A stretch of DNA of 15,186 nucleotides from Pseudomonadota bacterium (GCA_022560215.1 JADFTO010000035.1:1-15186); one strand, 5' to 3'. Counted from the stretch's first letter, positions 7,319 to 15,186 are shown. Notes: a model not told the origin generated them from the letters alone. Numbers and translations are program-made.

Positions 7319-9727
7319 CTAATACAGTCCACCCGTGCCGGTGACCGGGGCAGCGGCGCCGATCCCCTCCAGCACCTCGGTCCGGCCCGTCGGCACCGTG
7401 CCCGGCTTGAACGCCTCCAGGATCACGCCCTTGTCTCCCGGCCTGGCCAATTCCCCGGTGCTGCCGTTGACCCGGACCAGCCGGATGCCGGGCGGAATGC
7501 GGAAAGGAATGGCTGCCCGTCCCGCCAGGGCTTCGGCCATGAAGTCCTTGAAGATGGGTCCGGCGACGGAAGCGCCCTGCTCGCCCCGGCCCAGGGTCCG
7601 GGGGTCGTCGAAGCCCGTGAACACGCCCACCGCCAGATCGGGCGAGAAGCCGATGAACCAAGCGTCGAAGGCGCCGTTGGTGGTGCCGGTCTTGCCGGCG
7701 AGCGGCTTGCCCACTTCCCTGATGCGCCGTCCGGTGCCCCGTTCGATCACGCCCTGGAGCAAGGACACCAGCTGATAGGCGCTGGCGGGCCCGGTCACCG
7801 AGGGGCGTGGATCGGGAATTTCGGGCACCTCCTGACCGGTCCAGAAGGTGGCCAGGCAGTTCCCGCAGAGCCTTTTGTCGTGGCTGAAGACGGTGCGGCC
7901 GTGGCGGTCCTGTATGCGGTCGATGAGCGAGGGCTGGATCTTTTTCCCCCCGTTGACCATCATGGCATAGGCCGTGGTCAGCCGGAGCAGGGTGGTCTCC
8001 CCGGCGCCAAGCGCCATGGAGAGCTTCCTGGGCAGGGTGTCGACGACGCCCAACCTTTCGGCGTATTCGGCCACTTTCTCGATGCCGATGGTCTGGGCCA
8101 GGCGCACGGTCATCAGGTTGCGGGATTTCTCGATCCCTAAGCGCATGGTGCTGGGACCGTAGAATCTCTTCGTGTAGTTGGCGGGACGCCATTTGGGCAG
8201 TCCCGGTCCCTGGTCGATGACGAAGGGGGCGTCGAGGATGAGGGTGGACGGCGTGAAACCGGAATCCAGGGCCGCCAGGTAGACGATGGGCTTGAAGGCC
8301 GAACCCGGCTGGCGCATGGCCTGGGTGGCCCTGTTGAACTGGGAGCGCCCGTAGTCGTAGCCGCCCGACATGGCGAGCACGCGCCCCGTATGGGGGTCCA
8401 TGGCCACCAGGGCGCCCTCGATCTCCGGGATTTGCCTTAAGGAGAACGTGCCCACGGGGTAAACCTTGCCCTTAATGCCTGCGGCCACCGCCTCGACGGC
8501 GACCACGTCGCCAGGCGCCAGCACGTCGGCCGGCCGGCGGACGCGCGGCCCCAGCCTCTGGTCTTCCTTCCACGGCCGCGCCCACTTCATTTCAGGCAAA
8601 GGGATGCGGCCCTGGCCGCCGTCGGCGAGGCCGATGTCGGCGCCCCCTTCATCGACGCCGGTCACCGCCCCCAGCCGCCAGCCGCCCAGTCCCGGCGGCG
8701 GCTCCACGTCCCTGAGCCGGCCCAGCCAGCCCGGGCCCGGCTCGATCTGGGCGATGGGGCCGCGCCAGCCGTGTTTCCTGTCGTAGGCCTCGAGTCCCTT
8801 GGCCAGCACCCTGTCCGCGATGTCCTGGAGCCTGGGGTCCAGGCTGGTGCGCACGAAAAGCCCCCCCTTGTAGAGCTCGGTCTCGCCGTAGCGCTTGGCC
8901 AGCCAGCGGCGCACCTCCTCGACGAAGTAATCGGCTTTCACGAACTCGGTCTCCGAGCGCTCGTTGACCGACAGGGGCTGCAATTTCGCCCTCGTCGCCT
9001 CGTCCGGGGTGATCACCTTGTCCTCGAGCATGCGCCCGATGACCCAGTCCCGGCGCGTCTTGGCGGCGACGGGATTCCTGGTCGGGTGGTAGTTGTTGGG
9101 GGCCTTGGGCAGGGCGGCCAGGTAGGCGGCCTCGGGTATCGTCAGTTCGTCCAGGCTCTTGTTGAAGTAGTTGAGGGCCGCCGACGCCATGCCGTAGGAG
9201 CCGAGGCCGAGGTAAATCTCGTTGAGGTAGAGCTCCAGGATGCGGTCCTTGGAGAAGGCGCGCTCGATGCGGAAGGCCAGGATCGCTTCCTTGATCTTGC
9301 GCTCCCATGACAGCTCGTTGCTCAAGAGGAAATTCTTGGCCACCTGCTGGGTGATGGTGGAGGCGCCGACGAGACGGCGGCTGGAGCCCAGGTTCCTGAG
9401 GTTGACCAGGGCGGCGCGGATCACCCCCAGGATGTCGATGCCCGAATGGGTGTAGAAGTGCTTGTCCTCGGCCGACAGCACGGCCTGCACCACGAGCCTG
9501 GGCATGGCCTTGACGGGAACGAAGACGCGCCTTTCGACGGCGAATTCCGACAGCAGCCGGCCGTCCCCGGCGTAGACCCGGGTCATGACGGGGGGCTCGT
9601 AATCGGCGAGCTGCCGGTAGTCGGGCAGGTCCCGCCCGAAGGACAGGAACACGTATATCCCTGCGCCGGCGCCGACGAGCGCCAGGATCAGAAGTATTCC
9701 CACGATGGTGGCCAGGGCTCGCAGCAT
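7319..9727 (-). CDS. mrcA: Penicillin-binding protein 1A (bifunctional transglycosylase/transpeptidase)
   Basis: This is a class A PBP that polymerises glycan strands from lipid II and cross-links their peptides in the periplasm. The product is 802 residues. An N-terminal membrane anchor spans about 4-28. The GT51 transglycosylase has catalytic E87 in SAEDKHFYTH, the GASTITQQ motif at 121-128 and the second glutamate in RKIKE (E147). An OB-like insert lies at about 320-430. The transpeptidase has all three active-site motifs: S476-x-x-K479, S535-R-N537 and K679-T-G681. A CGNC pair at 621-624 lies between the SxN and KTG motifs, a feature I associate with alphaproteobacterial PBP1A. It lies between amiC and prfB on the same strand, a typical alphaproteobacterial order. 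The sequence is complete with no frame damage. Confidence 0.95.
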   Translation of the reverse strand: MLRALATIVGILLILALVGAGAGIYVFLSFGRDLPDYRQLADYEPPVMTRVYAGDGRLLSEFAVERRVFVPVKAMPRLVVQAVLSAEDKHFYTHSGIDILGVIRAALVNLRNLGSSRRLVGASTITQQVAKNFLLSNELSWERKIKEAILAFRIERAFSKDRILELYLNEIYLGLGSYGMASAALNYFNKSLDELTIPEAAYLAALPKAPNNYHPTRNPVAAKTRRDWVIGRMLEDKVITPDEATRAKLQPLSVNERSETEFVKADYFVEEVRRWLAKRYGETELYKGGLFVRTSLDPRLQDIADRVLAKGLEAYDRKHGWRGPIAQIEPGPGWLGRLRDVEPPPGLGGWRLGAVTGVDEGGADIGLADGGQGRIPLPEMKWARPWKEDQRLGPRVRRPADVLAPGDVVAVEAVAAGIKGKVYPVGTFSLRQIPEIEGALVAMDPHTGRVLAMSGGYDYGRSQFNRATQAMRQPGSAFKPIVYLAALDSGFTPSTLILDAPFVIDQGPGLPKWRPANYTKRFYGPSTMRLGIEKSRNLMTVRLAQTIGIEKVAEYAERLGVVDTLPRKLSMALGAGETTLLRLTTAYAMMVNGGKKIQPSLIDRIQDRHGRTVFSHDKRLCGNCLATFWTGQEVPEIPDPRPSVTGPASAYQLVSLLQGVIERGTGRRIREVGKPLAGKTGTTNGAFDAWFIGFSPDLAVGVFTGFDDPRTLGRGEQGASVAGPIFKDFMAEALAGRAAIPFRIPPGIRLVRVNGSTGELARPGDKGVILEAFKPGTVPTGRTEVLEGIGAAAPVTGTGGLY

Positions 9728-9748
9728 GGGGCTCTCTTGGACGGAAGC

Positions 9749-9762
9749 CGGCGCGTGCGCCG
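9749..9762. other. Small GC palindrome in the mrcA leader
   Basis: CGGCGC and GCGCCG flank a 2-nt loop 22 bp upstream of the mrcA start. It could be a short hairpin in the 5' untranslated mRNA or a protein-binding palindrome. Nothing further supports a role. No convincing promoter is visible in the remaining sequence between here and the repeat at 9855. Confidence 0.2.
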
Positions 9763-9854
9763 ACGGGGACTTAAGGATACCCCATCGGCGGTAGTGGGAT
9801 GAAATACCCGGTGATTGTGGCCGAGATGTGGCGGCCGTTCAGGGGCGCTGTCCG

Positions 9855-9955
9855 GCTAGAGTGAATTCCATTCAAATGGAATCGCGTCTCAGTCCTGCCT
9901 CTGGCCGCTCAAGGCCTGAGCAGGCTTGTCGCATGTTTCCACTTAGTGGAAAATG
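9855..9955 (+). repeat. Dispersed three-hairpin repeat, copy 2
   Basis: This is the second copy of the unit at 5407-5507. The same three stems are kept: ATTCCATT/AATGGAAT (9865-9882), GCTCA/TGAGC around AGGCC (9907-9921, fully paired here), and TTTCCAC/GTGGAAA (9936-9952, 3-nt loop). Differences between copies fall mostly in loops, linkers or wobble-tolerant pairs. This copy ends two bases beyond the amiC stop codon, so amiC mRNA would carry its complement as a 3' structure, and it lies in the 230-bp gap before mrcA. Confidence 0.8.
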
Positions 9956-9957
9956 CC

Positions 9958-11169
9958 CTAGTTGGAGCTCGCCTCCTCGATGCGGGCGAAAAACTTATCC
10001 ACGGCGCGGACCAGGGCGGCGCCCAGCCTGGCCCGGTAGGCCTTATTCCTGAGCGCCTTTTCCTCGTGGCGGTTGGACAGGAATCCGAGTTCAAGGAGAA
10101 CCGAGGGCACGTCGGGGGCCTTGAGCACGGCGAACCCGGCGAAGCGGTGGGTGTTGCGCAATATTTTCGCCTCCCGTCCCAGTTCCTTGACCAGCATGGT
10201 GGCGAATCGGGACGAATCGTTCATGGTCTCGCGCTGGGCCAGGTCGATGAGGATGTTGGTGACGATCGGCGATTCGTTGCTCAGGTCGAGGCCGGCGATC
10301 AGGTCCGCCTTGTTTTCCTTCTCGGCCAGGGCGGCGGCTTCCTTGTCGGAGGCCTTTTCCGAGAGCGTGTAGACCGACAGCCCCCGAATGTTCCGGTTCT
10401 TAATCACGTCGGCGTGCAGCGATATGAACAGCTCGGCGCCCGCCGCGCGGGACTTGGCCACCCGGTCGCGGAGGCGGAGGAAGATGTCGCGGTCGCGGGT
10501 CAGCACCACCCGGTAACGGCCGGTCTTTTCCAGCATTTTCTTGAACTCGCGCCCGGCCGACAGGGTCAGGTGCTTCTCGTAGACGCCGGAAAATCCCGTC
10601 GCCCCAGGATCCACCCCGCCGTGGCCGGGGTCGATGGCCAGCACCCGCTTTCGGGGCCTTGCGGGAGCGGCAACGGGCTTCGACGGCAGGGCAAGCGGCG
10701 GGGCGGCGGAGGAGACGGCCAGGGCGGGCTTGCCCAGCCCTTCGAGGAACGCCTCGCGGCCGATGCCCTTGAGGTCGACGATCAGGCGAAAGGCCTGCGC
10801 CCCGGCAGGCTCCAGCAGGAAGGCCTTGTCGATGGCCGCCGGTCCCCGGATGTCCAGGACCACGCGGGACTGGCCGGGCTTGAACAGACCATAACGGAAC
10901 CGTTCCAGAAGTCCCGTCCGCCCGGGCAGGGGCTTGGCCGGCAGGCGCCAGCCCACTTCGGGCAGGTCGATGACCACCCGGTAGGGATCGTCCAGGGTGA
11001 AGACCTTGAACTCGACCCGCTTGGACAGGTCGAGGACGAACCGGGTCGTCTTGTCGTGCAGGCCCACGCGAACGTCGGTGACGATGGTATCCGCAGCGCC
11101 CGCAGGCGCGGCGAGAGCCACGGCCAGGGCCAGCGAAGACAGCCGCAATATCCGGACAAACCCCAACAT
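9958..11169 (-). CDS. amiC: N-acetylmuramoyl-L-alanine amidase with AMIN domain
   Basis: This periplasmic zinc amidase cuts the bond between N-acetylmuramic acid and the stem peptide and is normally used to split daughter cells. With the start at 11169 the product is 403 residues and begins with a Sec signal peptide (MLGFVRILRLSSLALAVALA, cleavage near AGA-AD at 24-27). An AMIN domain covers about 27-135, and a Pro/Ala linker about 150-172. The Amidase_3 domain runs from about 175 to 397. Zinc/catalytic residues are visible: H183 (DPGHGG), E198 (YEKH), H252 (SLHAD) and E360 (LLELGFLSN). The frame is open further upstream to 11331, but only this start places the signal peptide at the N-terminus, and an AGGA lies 9 nt before it. 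It is divergent from rne and upstream of mrcA. Confidence 0.93.
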   Translation of the reverse strand: MLGFVRILRLSSLALAVALAAPAGAADTIVTDVRVGLHDKTTRFVLDLSKRVEFKVFTLDDPYRVVIDLPEVGWRLPAKPLPGRTGLLERFRYGLFKPGQSRVVLDIRGPAAIDKAFLLEPAGAQAFRLIVDLKGIGREAFLEGLGKPALAVSSAAPPLALPSKPVAAPARPRKRVLAIDPGHGGVDPGATGFSGVYEKHLTLSAGREFKKMLEKTGRYRVVLTRDRDIFLRLRDRVAKSRAAGAELFISLHADVIKNRNIRGLSVYTLSEKASDKEAAALAEKENKADLIAGLDLSNESPIVTNILIDLAQRETMNDSSRFATMLVKELGREAKILRNTHRFAGFAVLKAPDVPSVLLELGFLSNRHEEKALRNKAYRARLGAALVRAVDKFFARIEEASSN

Positions 11170-11572
11170 GTAGCCGATTCCTGTTATCCTATCCCCAAGA
11201 TATACAGTCATTCCCGGGTGCGTTTCAACGACTGCCGGGGCCGGCCTCCGCCGAGCGGGCGATGCTTCCGATCTTAGGGTTATCCCGGCCCCTTGTCGGG
11301 CATATTTCAACAAGATGATTGTGCAACCCAATACCTACCGTTATGTTAACGGTGGGGTTGATCACACCCCCCGGGTGGCGTCGGCCAAATCTAGGGCCCG
11401 ATTCCGCCCTCGACGTAGAGACTATTTTTCATGCCGGACCAAGCAGCCCGACCCGATTTCATTTCTATGCCGCCCTCGGCGGTGGGAATGGTCGCTGGCG
11501 CTACCGGCCGTACGCGTAATCGCACCGCCCGGCGTTCAATGCCAAGGCAGGTGCGTTGGAGTAACCGGATTA
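11170..11572. other. 403-bp amiC/rne divergent intergenic region; candidate structured rne leader
   Basis: No gene is supported here, although the rne frame happens to stay open back to 11315. Besides the amiC promoter candidate, the plus strand carries ACCGTTA/TAACGGT (11337-11353, 7-bp stem, 3-nt loop). A GGGGT/ACCCC stem (11354-11370) follows immediately. Both lie about 200-240 nt before the rne start. In E. coli, RNase E controls its own level through a long hairpin-bearing 5' leader. A similar leader here is an inference from position and structure only. Confidence 0.4.
11199..11228 (-). promoter_or_regulatory. Candidate sigma70-type promoter for amiC
   Basis: On the minus strand, TTGAAA (11228-11223) is followed after 18 bp by TATATC (11204-11199). 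This leaves a short leader of about 20-25 nt before the amiC ATG at 11169. Box quality and position are good for a housekeeping promoter, but this is a sequence-only prediction. Confidence 0.45.
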
Positions 11573-13460
11573 ATGACAATCAAACGAATGCTCATCGATG
11601 CCACCCACCCGGAGGAGACCCGGGTGGTGGTGCTCAGCGGAAACCGCCTGGAAAACTTTGATGTAGAGGTCGAATCCCGAAAACGGCTCAAAGGCAACAT
11701 ATACCTGGCCAAGGTCACCAGGGTTGAACCGTCCCTGCAGGCGGCGTTCGTCGAATACGGCGGCAACCGCCACGGTTTCCTTTCCTTCAACGAAGTCCAT
11801 CCCGACTATTTCCAGATTCCCGTCGCCGACAGGGAAGTGCTGATCGCCGAACACGGCGCCGCCGAAAAGGCCGACGAGGACGCCCTGTCGGCGGTCGAGG
11901 ACGGCGACGCCGGGGACAAGGGCGGCGTGGAGACCATCGGTGGAGACGACAGCGAGGAGGTGGAATCCCGGCGCCCCCGGCCCTCGCCCCGCCGATACAA
12001 GATCCAGGAGGTCATCAAGCGCCGCCAGATTCTGCTCGTGCAGGTGGTCAAGGAGGAACGCGGCAACAAGGGCGCGGCGCTGACCACCTACATCTCGCTT
12101 GCCGGGCGCTATTGCGTGCTGATGCCCAACACGGCGCGCGGCGGGGGAATCTCGCGCAAGATCACCGACGGCTCGGACCGCAAGAAGCTGAGATCCCTCC
12201 TCGGCGGCCTAAACATTCCCCAAGGCATGGCCGTGATCGTGCGCACCGCCGGCGCCAAGCGCTCGAGATCCGAGATCAAGCGCGATTACGAGTACCTGTT
12301 CAGGACTTGGAACGACATCCGGGAGTTGACCCTGAAATCCATCGCCCCGGCCCTCATCCACGAGGAAGCGAACCTGATCATAAGAACCATCCGGGACATG
12401 TACAGCAGCGACATCGACGAAATCATCGTCGATGGCGACTCCGCCTACCGCACCGCCAAGGACTTCATCAAGCTCCTTATCCCCTCTCACGCCAAGAAGG
12501 TGCAGCCCTACAAGAACGGCGGCCAGCCGATGATGCAGTATTACCAGGTGGAAAGTCAGTTGGACAGCATCCATTCGCCGGAGGTGCAACTGAAGTCGGG
12601 CGGATACATCGTCATCAATCCGACGGAAGCCTTGGTCTCCATCGACGTCAATTCGGGACGGGCCACCCGCGAGCGCAACATCGAGGAAACGGCGCTGAAG
12701 ACCAACCTGGAGGCGGCCGACGAGATCGCCCGTCACTTGCGGCTGCGCGACCTCGCCGGCCTCATCGTCATCGATTTCATCGACATGGAGGTGGGGCGCA
12801 ACAACGTGAAGGTGGAAAAGCGCCTCAAGGAGGCCTTGCGCCACGACCGCGCCCGCATCCAGTTGGGGCGGATCAGTCCCTTCGGGCTCCTCGAGATGTC
12901 CCGCCAGAGGCTGCGCCCGTCGCTGATCGAAACCAGTTCCGAACCCTGTCCCCACTGCGCCGGCTCGGGCATCCGGCGTTCCACGGAATCGGCGGCGTTG
13001 AACGTCCTTCGCGCCATCGAGGAGGAAGGCATCCGCGGGCGCGCCGACAGGATCGCCGTCCACGTGCCGACGGCGGTGGCTCTTTACGTCCTCAACCAGA
13101 AACGGGCCTCCCTGGCCGACCTGGAAACCCGCTACGGCTTCTCCGTTCTATTGGAAAACGATGATTCCCTGATCCCGCCGGACCACCGGATCGAACGGAT
13201 CGGCGAGAGCCAGCCCAGGGATGACGGCGAGGCGGAAGCCGAACAGGCCGACGAGGGCGGCAAGCGGCGGCGCCGGCGGCGCTCCCGCCGGCGCCAGGGC
13301 GAGGAGAAAGCGGCGCCCGAAGCGGCGCCCGAAGCAGCCCCGAAGCGGCCCCCGAATTGGGCGAGGCGGAAGGTGCCGGGAAAGAGGAATCCGGGGCCGA
13401 AGAGTCCGCCAAAGAGGAGACGGCGCCCTCCAAGCGGCGCCGGCGGGGCAAACGCGTGCC
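11573..13460 (+). CDS. rne: Ribonuclease E, 3' end frameshifted and truncated
   Basis: RNase E is the endonuclease that starts mRNA decay and matures rRNA and tRNA, usually as the degradosome scaffold. The ATG at 11573 has GGAG at 11558-11561, and its product opens with the family-typical MTIKRMLIDATHPEETRV. The S1 domain (about 36-185) holds an acidic insert (about 95-135) common in alphaproteobacteria. DNase I-like catalytic aspartates are at D358 (SIDVNSGR) and D401/D404 (IDFIDM). The Zn-link CPHC is at 459-462, and a strongly basic stretch at 564-574. In the Ala/Pro/Glu-rich tail one C appears lost in the run at 13338-13341. Restoring it continues the EAAPEAAPE repeat into an acidic tail and a second basic stretch (KRRRRGKR). 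The remainder of the tail is replaced by unrelated sequence near 13450. Confidence 0.93.
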
Positions 13461-13465
13461 CGTTT
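13440..13465. other. Segment junction B/C (probable chimeric join)
   Basis: The rne tail, read in its corrected frame, is recognisable to about GKRVPVS. Directly after it, in another frame, a GH38 alpha-mannosidase C-terminus begins in mid-domain (FGVPFGDVKRPANG). Neither gene end is natural, and no mobile-element hallmark is present. Confidence 0.7.
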
Positions 13466-14150
13466 CGGGGTGCCGTTCGGCGACGTCAAGCGTCCGGCAA
13501 ACGGGGTCGAGGTGCCGGGGTCGCGTTGGGCACTGCTGGACGGGCCTGAAGGCGGCGGCGCGATCCTCGTCGGCGCGAGATATGGATTCAGCGCGGATGC
13601 GGACGGCGTCCTGCGCCTGACGCTGATGCGTCCAACCGTCCGGACCGACCCGACGTCGACGGTGCAGCGCGCGAAGATCGTATATAGTCTGCTGCCGACG
13701 CTGGCGACCGTAAGCGCGGCCGACCTGACCCGCGAGGGATATCAACTCGACCACCCGTTCGTTACCGTGCGATTGCCGCCCTTGCGCGACGGAGGAACCC
13801 CGCGACAACGGGAATCAGACCCGTTGCCCGCGCGGTCGGGGCTGTTTGACGGTACGCGATGGGACCATGTCATTCCGACCTGCCTCAAGCGCGCCGAGGA
13901 CGGTAAAGGGCTCATCCTGCGCATGTATCAGGCCGCGCCTTGGGGCGGCAGCGCAGGGGTCCATTTCCGCCCACCGCTGGGCGACAACGATTTGACGCTG
14001 GTCGACCTCATCGAGGACACGGTGCTGCCGATCGTGCGCGTAACCGACGAGCCCGGCGGCGGACTGTCGATGTACCGCAATTTCGGAGGCTACGAGATCA
14101 AGACGGTGCATTTCGCGTGGGCGCGCGATCCCGTGTTCGGGAAACGATGA
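13461..14150 (+). CDS. GH38-type alpha-mannosidase, C-terminal fragment
   Basis: About 229 residues are present up to the TGA at 14148-14150. The order of motifs matches the C-terminal beta-sandwich part of family GH38 alpha-mannosidases: PFGDVKRPANG..EVPGSRW, then YGFSADADGVLRLTLMRPT, then IVYSLLPTL, then CLKRAEDGKGLILRMYQ, ending with EIKTVHFAW. The catalytic barrel and nucleophile are absent because the 5' part is missing at the B/C junction, so activity and substrate cannot be assessed. The open frame extends upstream to 13221, but that part is rne in another frame. The gene converges with the HNH gene. Family assignment rests on remembered motifs. Confidence 0.7.
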   Translation, partial: RFGVPFGDVKRPANGVEVPGSRWALLDGPEGGGAILVGARYGFSADADGVLRLTLMRPTVRTDPTSTVQRAKIVYSLLPTLATVSAADLTREGYQLDHPFVTVRLPPLRDGGTPRQRESDPLPARSGLFDGTRWDHVIPTCLKRAEDGKGLILRMYQAAPWGGSAGVHFRPPLGDNDLTLVDLIEDTVLPIVRVTDEPGGGLSMYRNFGGYEIKTVHFAWARDPVFGKR

Positions 14151-14180
14151 CACGTCGCGGCACCGAATAGAAGAGCCGCC

Positions 14181-14203
14181 GGCACGGTAGCCGGTTTCGT
14201 GCC
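14181..14203. terminator. Hairpin between convergent genes
   Basis: GGCACG (14181-14186) pairs with CGTGCC (14198-14203) around an 11-nt loop, midway between the alpha-mannosidase stop and the HNH stop. The position suits a two-way terminator, but there is no T tract on either side. Confidence 0.3.
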
Positions 14204-14224
14204 CGTCGCCTGTGCACTCGGCGA

Positions 14225-14800
14225 TCACTTCAGGTCGATGTTCCAATACGCGGCGTCGAGGAAGTGCTTCCATGAGGCATACCGCGCGTCCAAAAGGTTG
14301 ACGTCGACGGTTGGACTGCGTCGCGGCTTGACGGGATTCTTGATCAGCTTGATGTGTGCCTGCGCCGGTGTCCGTCCGCCTTTGCGTACGTTGCACTTCA
14401 GGCAGCAGCAGACGATGTTGGTCCACGTACTGCCACCGCCCTGCGCGCGGGGAACCACGTGGTCGAGGCTCAGATCGGTCGTCGCAAAGCGCTTGCCACA
14501 ATACTGACACGTGTTGCCGTCGCGTGCGAAGATGTTTCTGCGGCTGAACCGAATCTCCTGCTTGGGCACTTTCGCGAACGACAGCACGCGGATAATCCGC
14601 GGCACCGCGATGTCGCAGCGCACCGTGCGCACCCAATCGTGCTCATTGCGTTCGAATTCCCGCTTGAGGACACTGATCTCCGCCCAGTCGCTGAAATCGT
14701 ACGAGACGTAGCGGCCGTCTTCGATGGAGACGACCTCGGCGAGGGGTCGGTCCGCCGGATCCCGCTTGAAAAGAAGGGTGAAGGCCCGGCGGGCGCTGAC
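14225..14800 (-). CDS. HNH endonuclease family protein, N-terminus missing
   Basis: The minus-strand product has the cellular HNH-protein layout: ARRAFTLLFK, an acidic middle with FSDWAEIS, then VPRIIRVL, then RFSRRNIFARD. These are followed by CQYC, LDHVVPRAQGG, N and CLKC, and by KGGRTP. The two CxxC pairs form the structural zinc site, and the DH...N residues form the ββα-metal nuclease centre; all are intact. Family members normally start about 20 residues earlier with a V-L-N-R-type strand. Here the frame continues to 14857, but those residues are the complement of the RarA sequence, so the true start is lost at the C/D junction. This stand-alone chromosomal type is widespread and its role is poorly known. 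Nothing indicates homing or phage origin. Confidence 0.8.
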   Translation of the reverse strand, partial: VSARRAFTLLFKRDPADRPLAEVVSIEDGRYVSYDFSDWAEISVLKREFERNEHDWVRTVRCDIAVPRIIRVLSFAKVPKQEIRFSRRNIFARDGNTCQYCGKRFATTDLSLDHVVPRAQGGGSTWTNIVCCCLKCNVRKGGRTPAQAHIKLIKNPVKPRRSPTVDVNLLDARYASWKHFLDAAYWNIDLK

Positions 14801-14805
14801 CGCGC
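14784..14805. other. Segment junction C/D (probable chimeric join)
   Basis: An HNH gene missing its 5' end (minus) meets a RarA gene missing its 5' end (plus), head to head. Both are interrupted at a codon run reading Ala-Arg-Arg-Ala, because GCCCGGCGGGC is nearly its own reverse complement. The exact breakpoint is hidden in this near-palindrome. Confidence 0.65.
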
Positions 14806-15186
14806 TCGAAATCGCGGTTCTGTCACAGGCCTCATCCGATTCGACGGAGGCCATCACGATCGACCTTGAAACGGCGCAGGATTCGATTCAACGCAAAGCC
14901 ATTCGCTACGACAAGCTCGGCGATGAACACTACGACGCAGCCTCCGCGCTGATCAAGTCGATGCGCGGCAGCGATCCGGATGCGGCGGTGTATTGGCTGG
15001 CGCGGATGCTGGAGGCCGGCGAGGATCCGCGTTTCGTCGCCCGGCGGATTGCGATCTGCGCGTCGGAGGACATCGGCAATGCCGACCCAATGGCGCTGGT
15101 ATTGGCGAACGCTGCCTTTCAAGTCACGCTCCAGATTGGGATGCCTGAGTGCCAATTGGTGCTGGCACAGGCGGTGACCTACCTCG
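14784..15186 (+). CDS. rarA: RarA/MgsA-type AAA+ ATPase, internal/C-terminal fragment
   Basis: The plus-strand frame reads ARRALTALEIAVLS, then ITIDLETAQDSIQRKAIRYDKLGDEHYD, then ALIKSMRGSDPDAAVYWLARMLEAGEDPRFVARR, then ASEDIGNADPMALVLA. These are hallmark stretches of RarA (MgsA, WRNIP1 family), which acts at stalled replication forks. They cover the end of the AAA+ lid and most of the tetramerisation/C-terminal domain. Walker A and B motifs would be upstream and are missing at the junction; the 3' end runs off the window. About 134 residues are present, with no internal frame break. The identity of the family is firm, but the donor organism cannot be told from this piece. Confidence 0.85.

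Noticed and set aside
13221..14150. One 309-residue ORF spanning the rne tail and the alpha-mannosidase end
   Set aside because: Its first 80 residues are the wrong frame of rne; only the part after about 13460 matches a family.
14225..14800. HNH gene as a homing endonuclease or phage nuclease
   Set aside because: The motif set fits the stand-alone chromosomal HNH family, and there is no intron, intein or phage gene around it.
1..15186. CRISPR array, tRNA, rRNA, insertion sequence or toxin-antitoxin pair
   Set aside because: I looked for spaced direct repeats, cloverleaf-like ends, transposase motifs and small paired ORFs and saw none that could be supported.

Overview
The window does not read as one genome. 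Its core, roughly 1.1-13.45 kb, is a GC-rich block typical of an alphaproteobacterium, most likely Rhodospirillales-like. Pieces from other sources flank it, and every boundary lies inside a gene. I count four segments: A (1 to about 1050-1160), B (to about 13440-13465), C (to about 14784-14805) and D (to the end). No insertion sequence, integrase, att-like repeat or tRNA is visible at any join. Assembly chimerism, or a composite contig, is the simplest explanation, so neighbourhood arguments should not be carried across the joins.

Segment A is AT-richer. It holds the C-terminus of a thioredoxin-fold (redoxin/TlpA-like) protein and a secreted protein with carboxypeptidase-regulatory-like (beta-sandwich) repeats. 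This pairing is common in Planctomycetota-type genomes. The second gene is cut at the first join.

Segment B is ordinary chromosomal housekeeping. A truncated AsmA/DUF3971-like membrane protein (minus) is divergent from glnE (plus), which encodes the bifunctional glutamine synthetase adenylyltransferase. Then come fliL (plus) and a minus-strand run amiC - mrcA - prfB covering cell-wall splitting, cell-wall synthesis and translation termination. rne (RNase E) is divergent from amiC. prfB carries the classic self-regulating +1 frameshift site. Two copies of a 101-bp, roughly 90% identical, three-hairpin repeat lie after glnE and after amiC. Two apparent one-base losses in G/C runs, in the DUF3971 gene and in the rne tail, look like sequencing or consensus errors.

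Segment C holds the C-terminal part of a GH38-type alpha-mannosidase (plus) and, convergent to it, an HNH endonuclease lacking its N-terminus (minus). Segment D is the start-less middle/C-terminal part of a RarA/MgsA-type AAA+ ATPase that runs off the end.

I found no CRISPR array, tRNA, rRNA, mobile element or convincing new multi-gene system. The most interesting non-coding items are the structured repeat family and the 403-bp amiC/rne intergenic region with hairpins ahead of rne.
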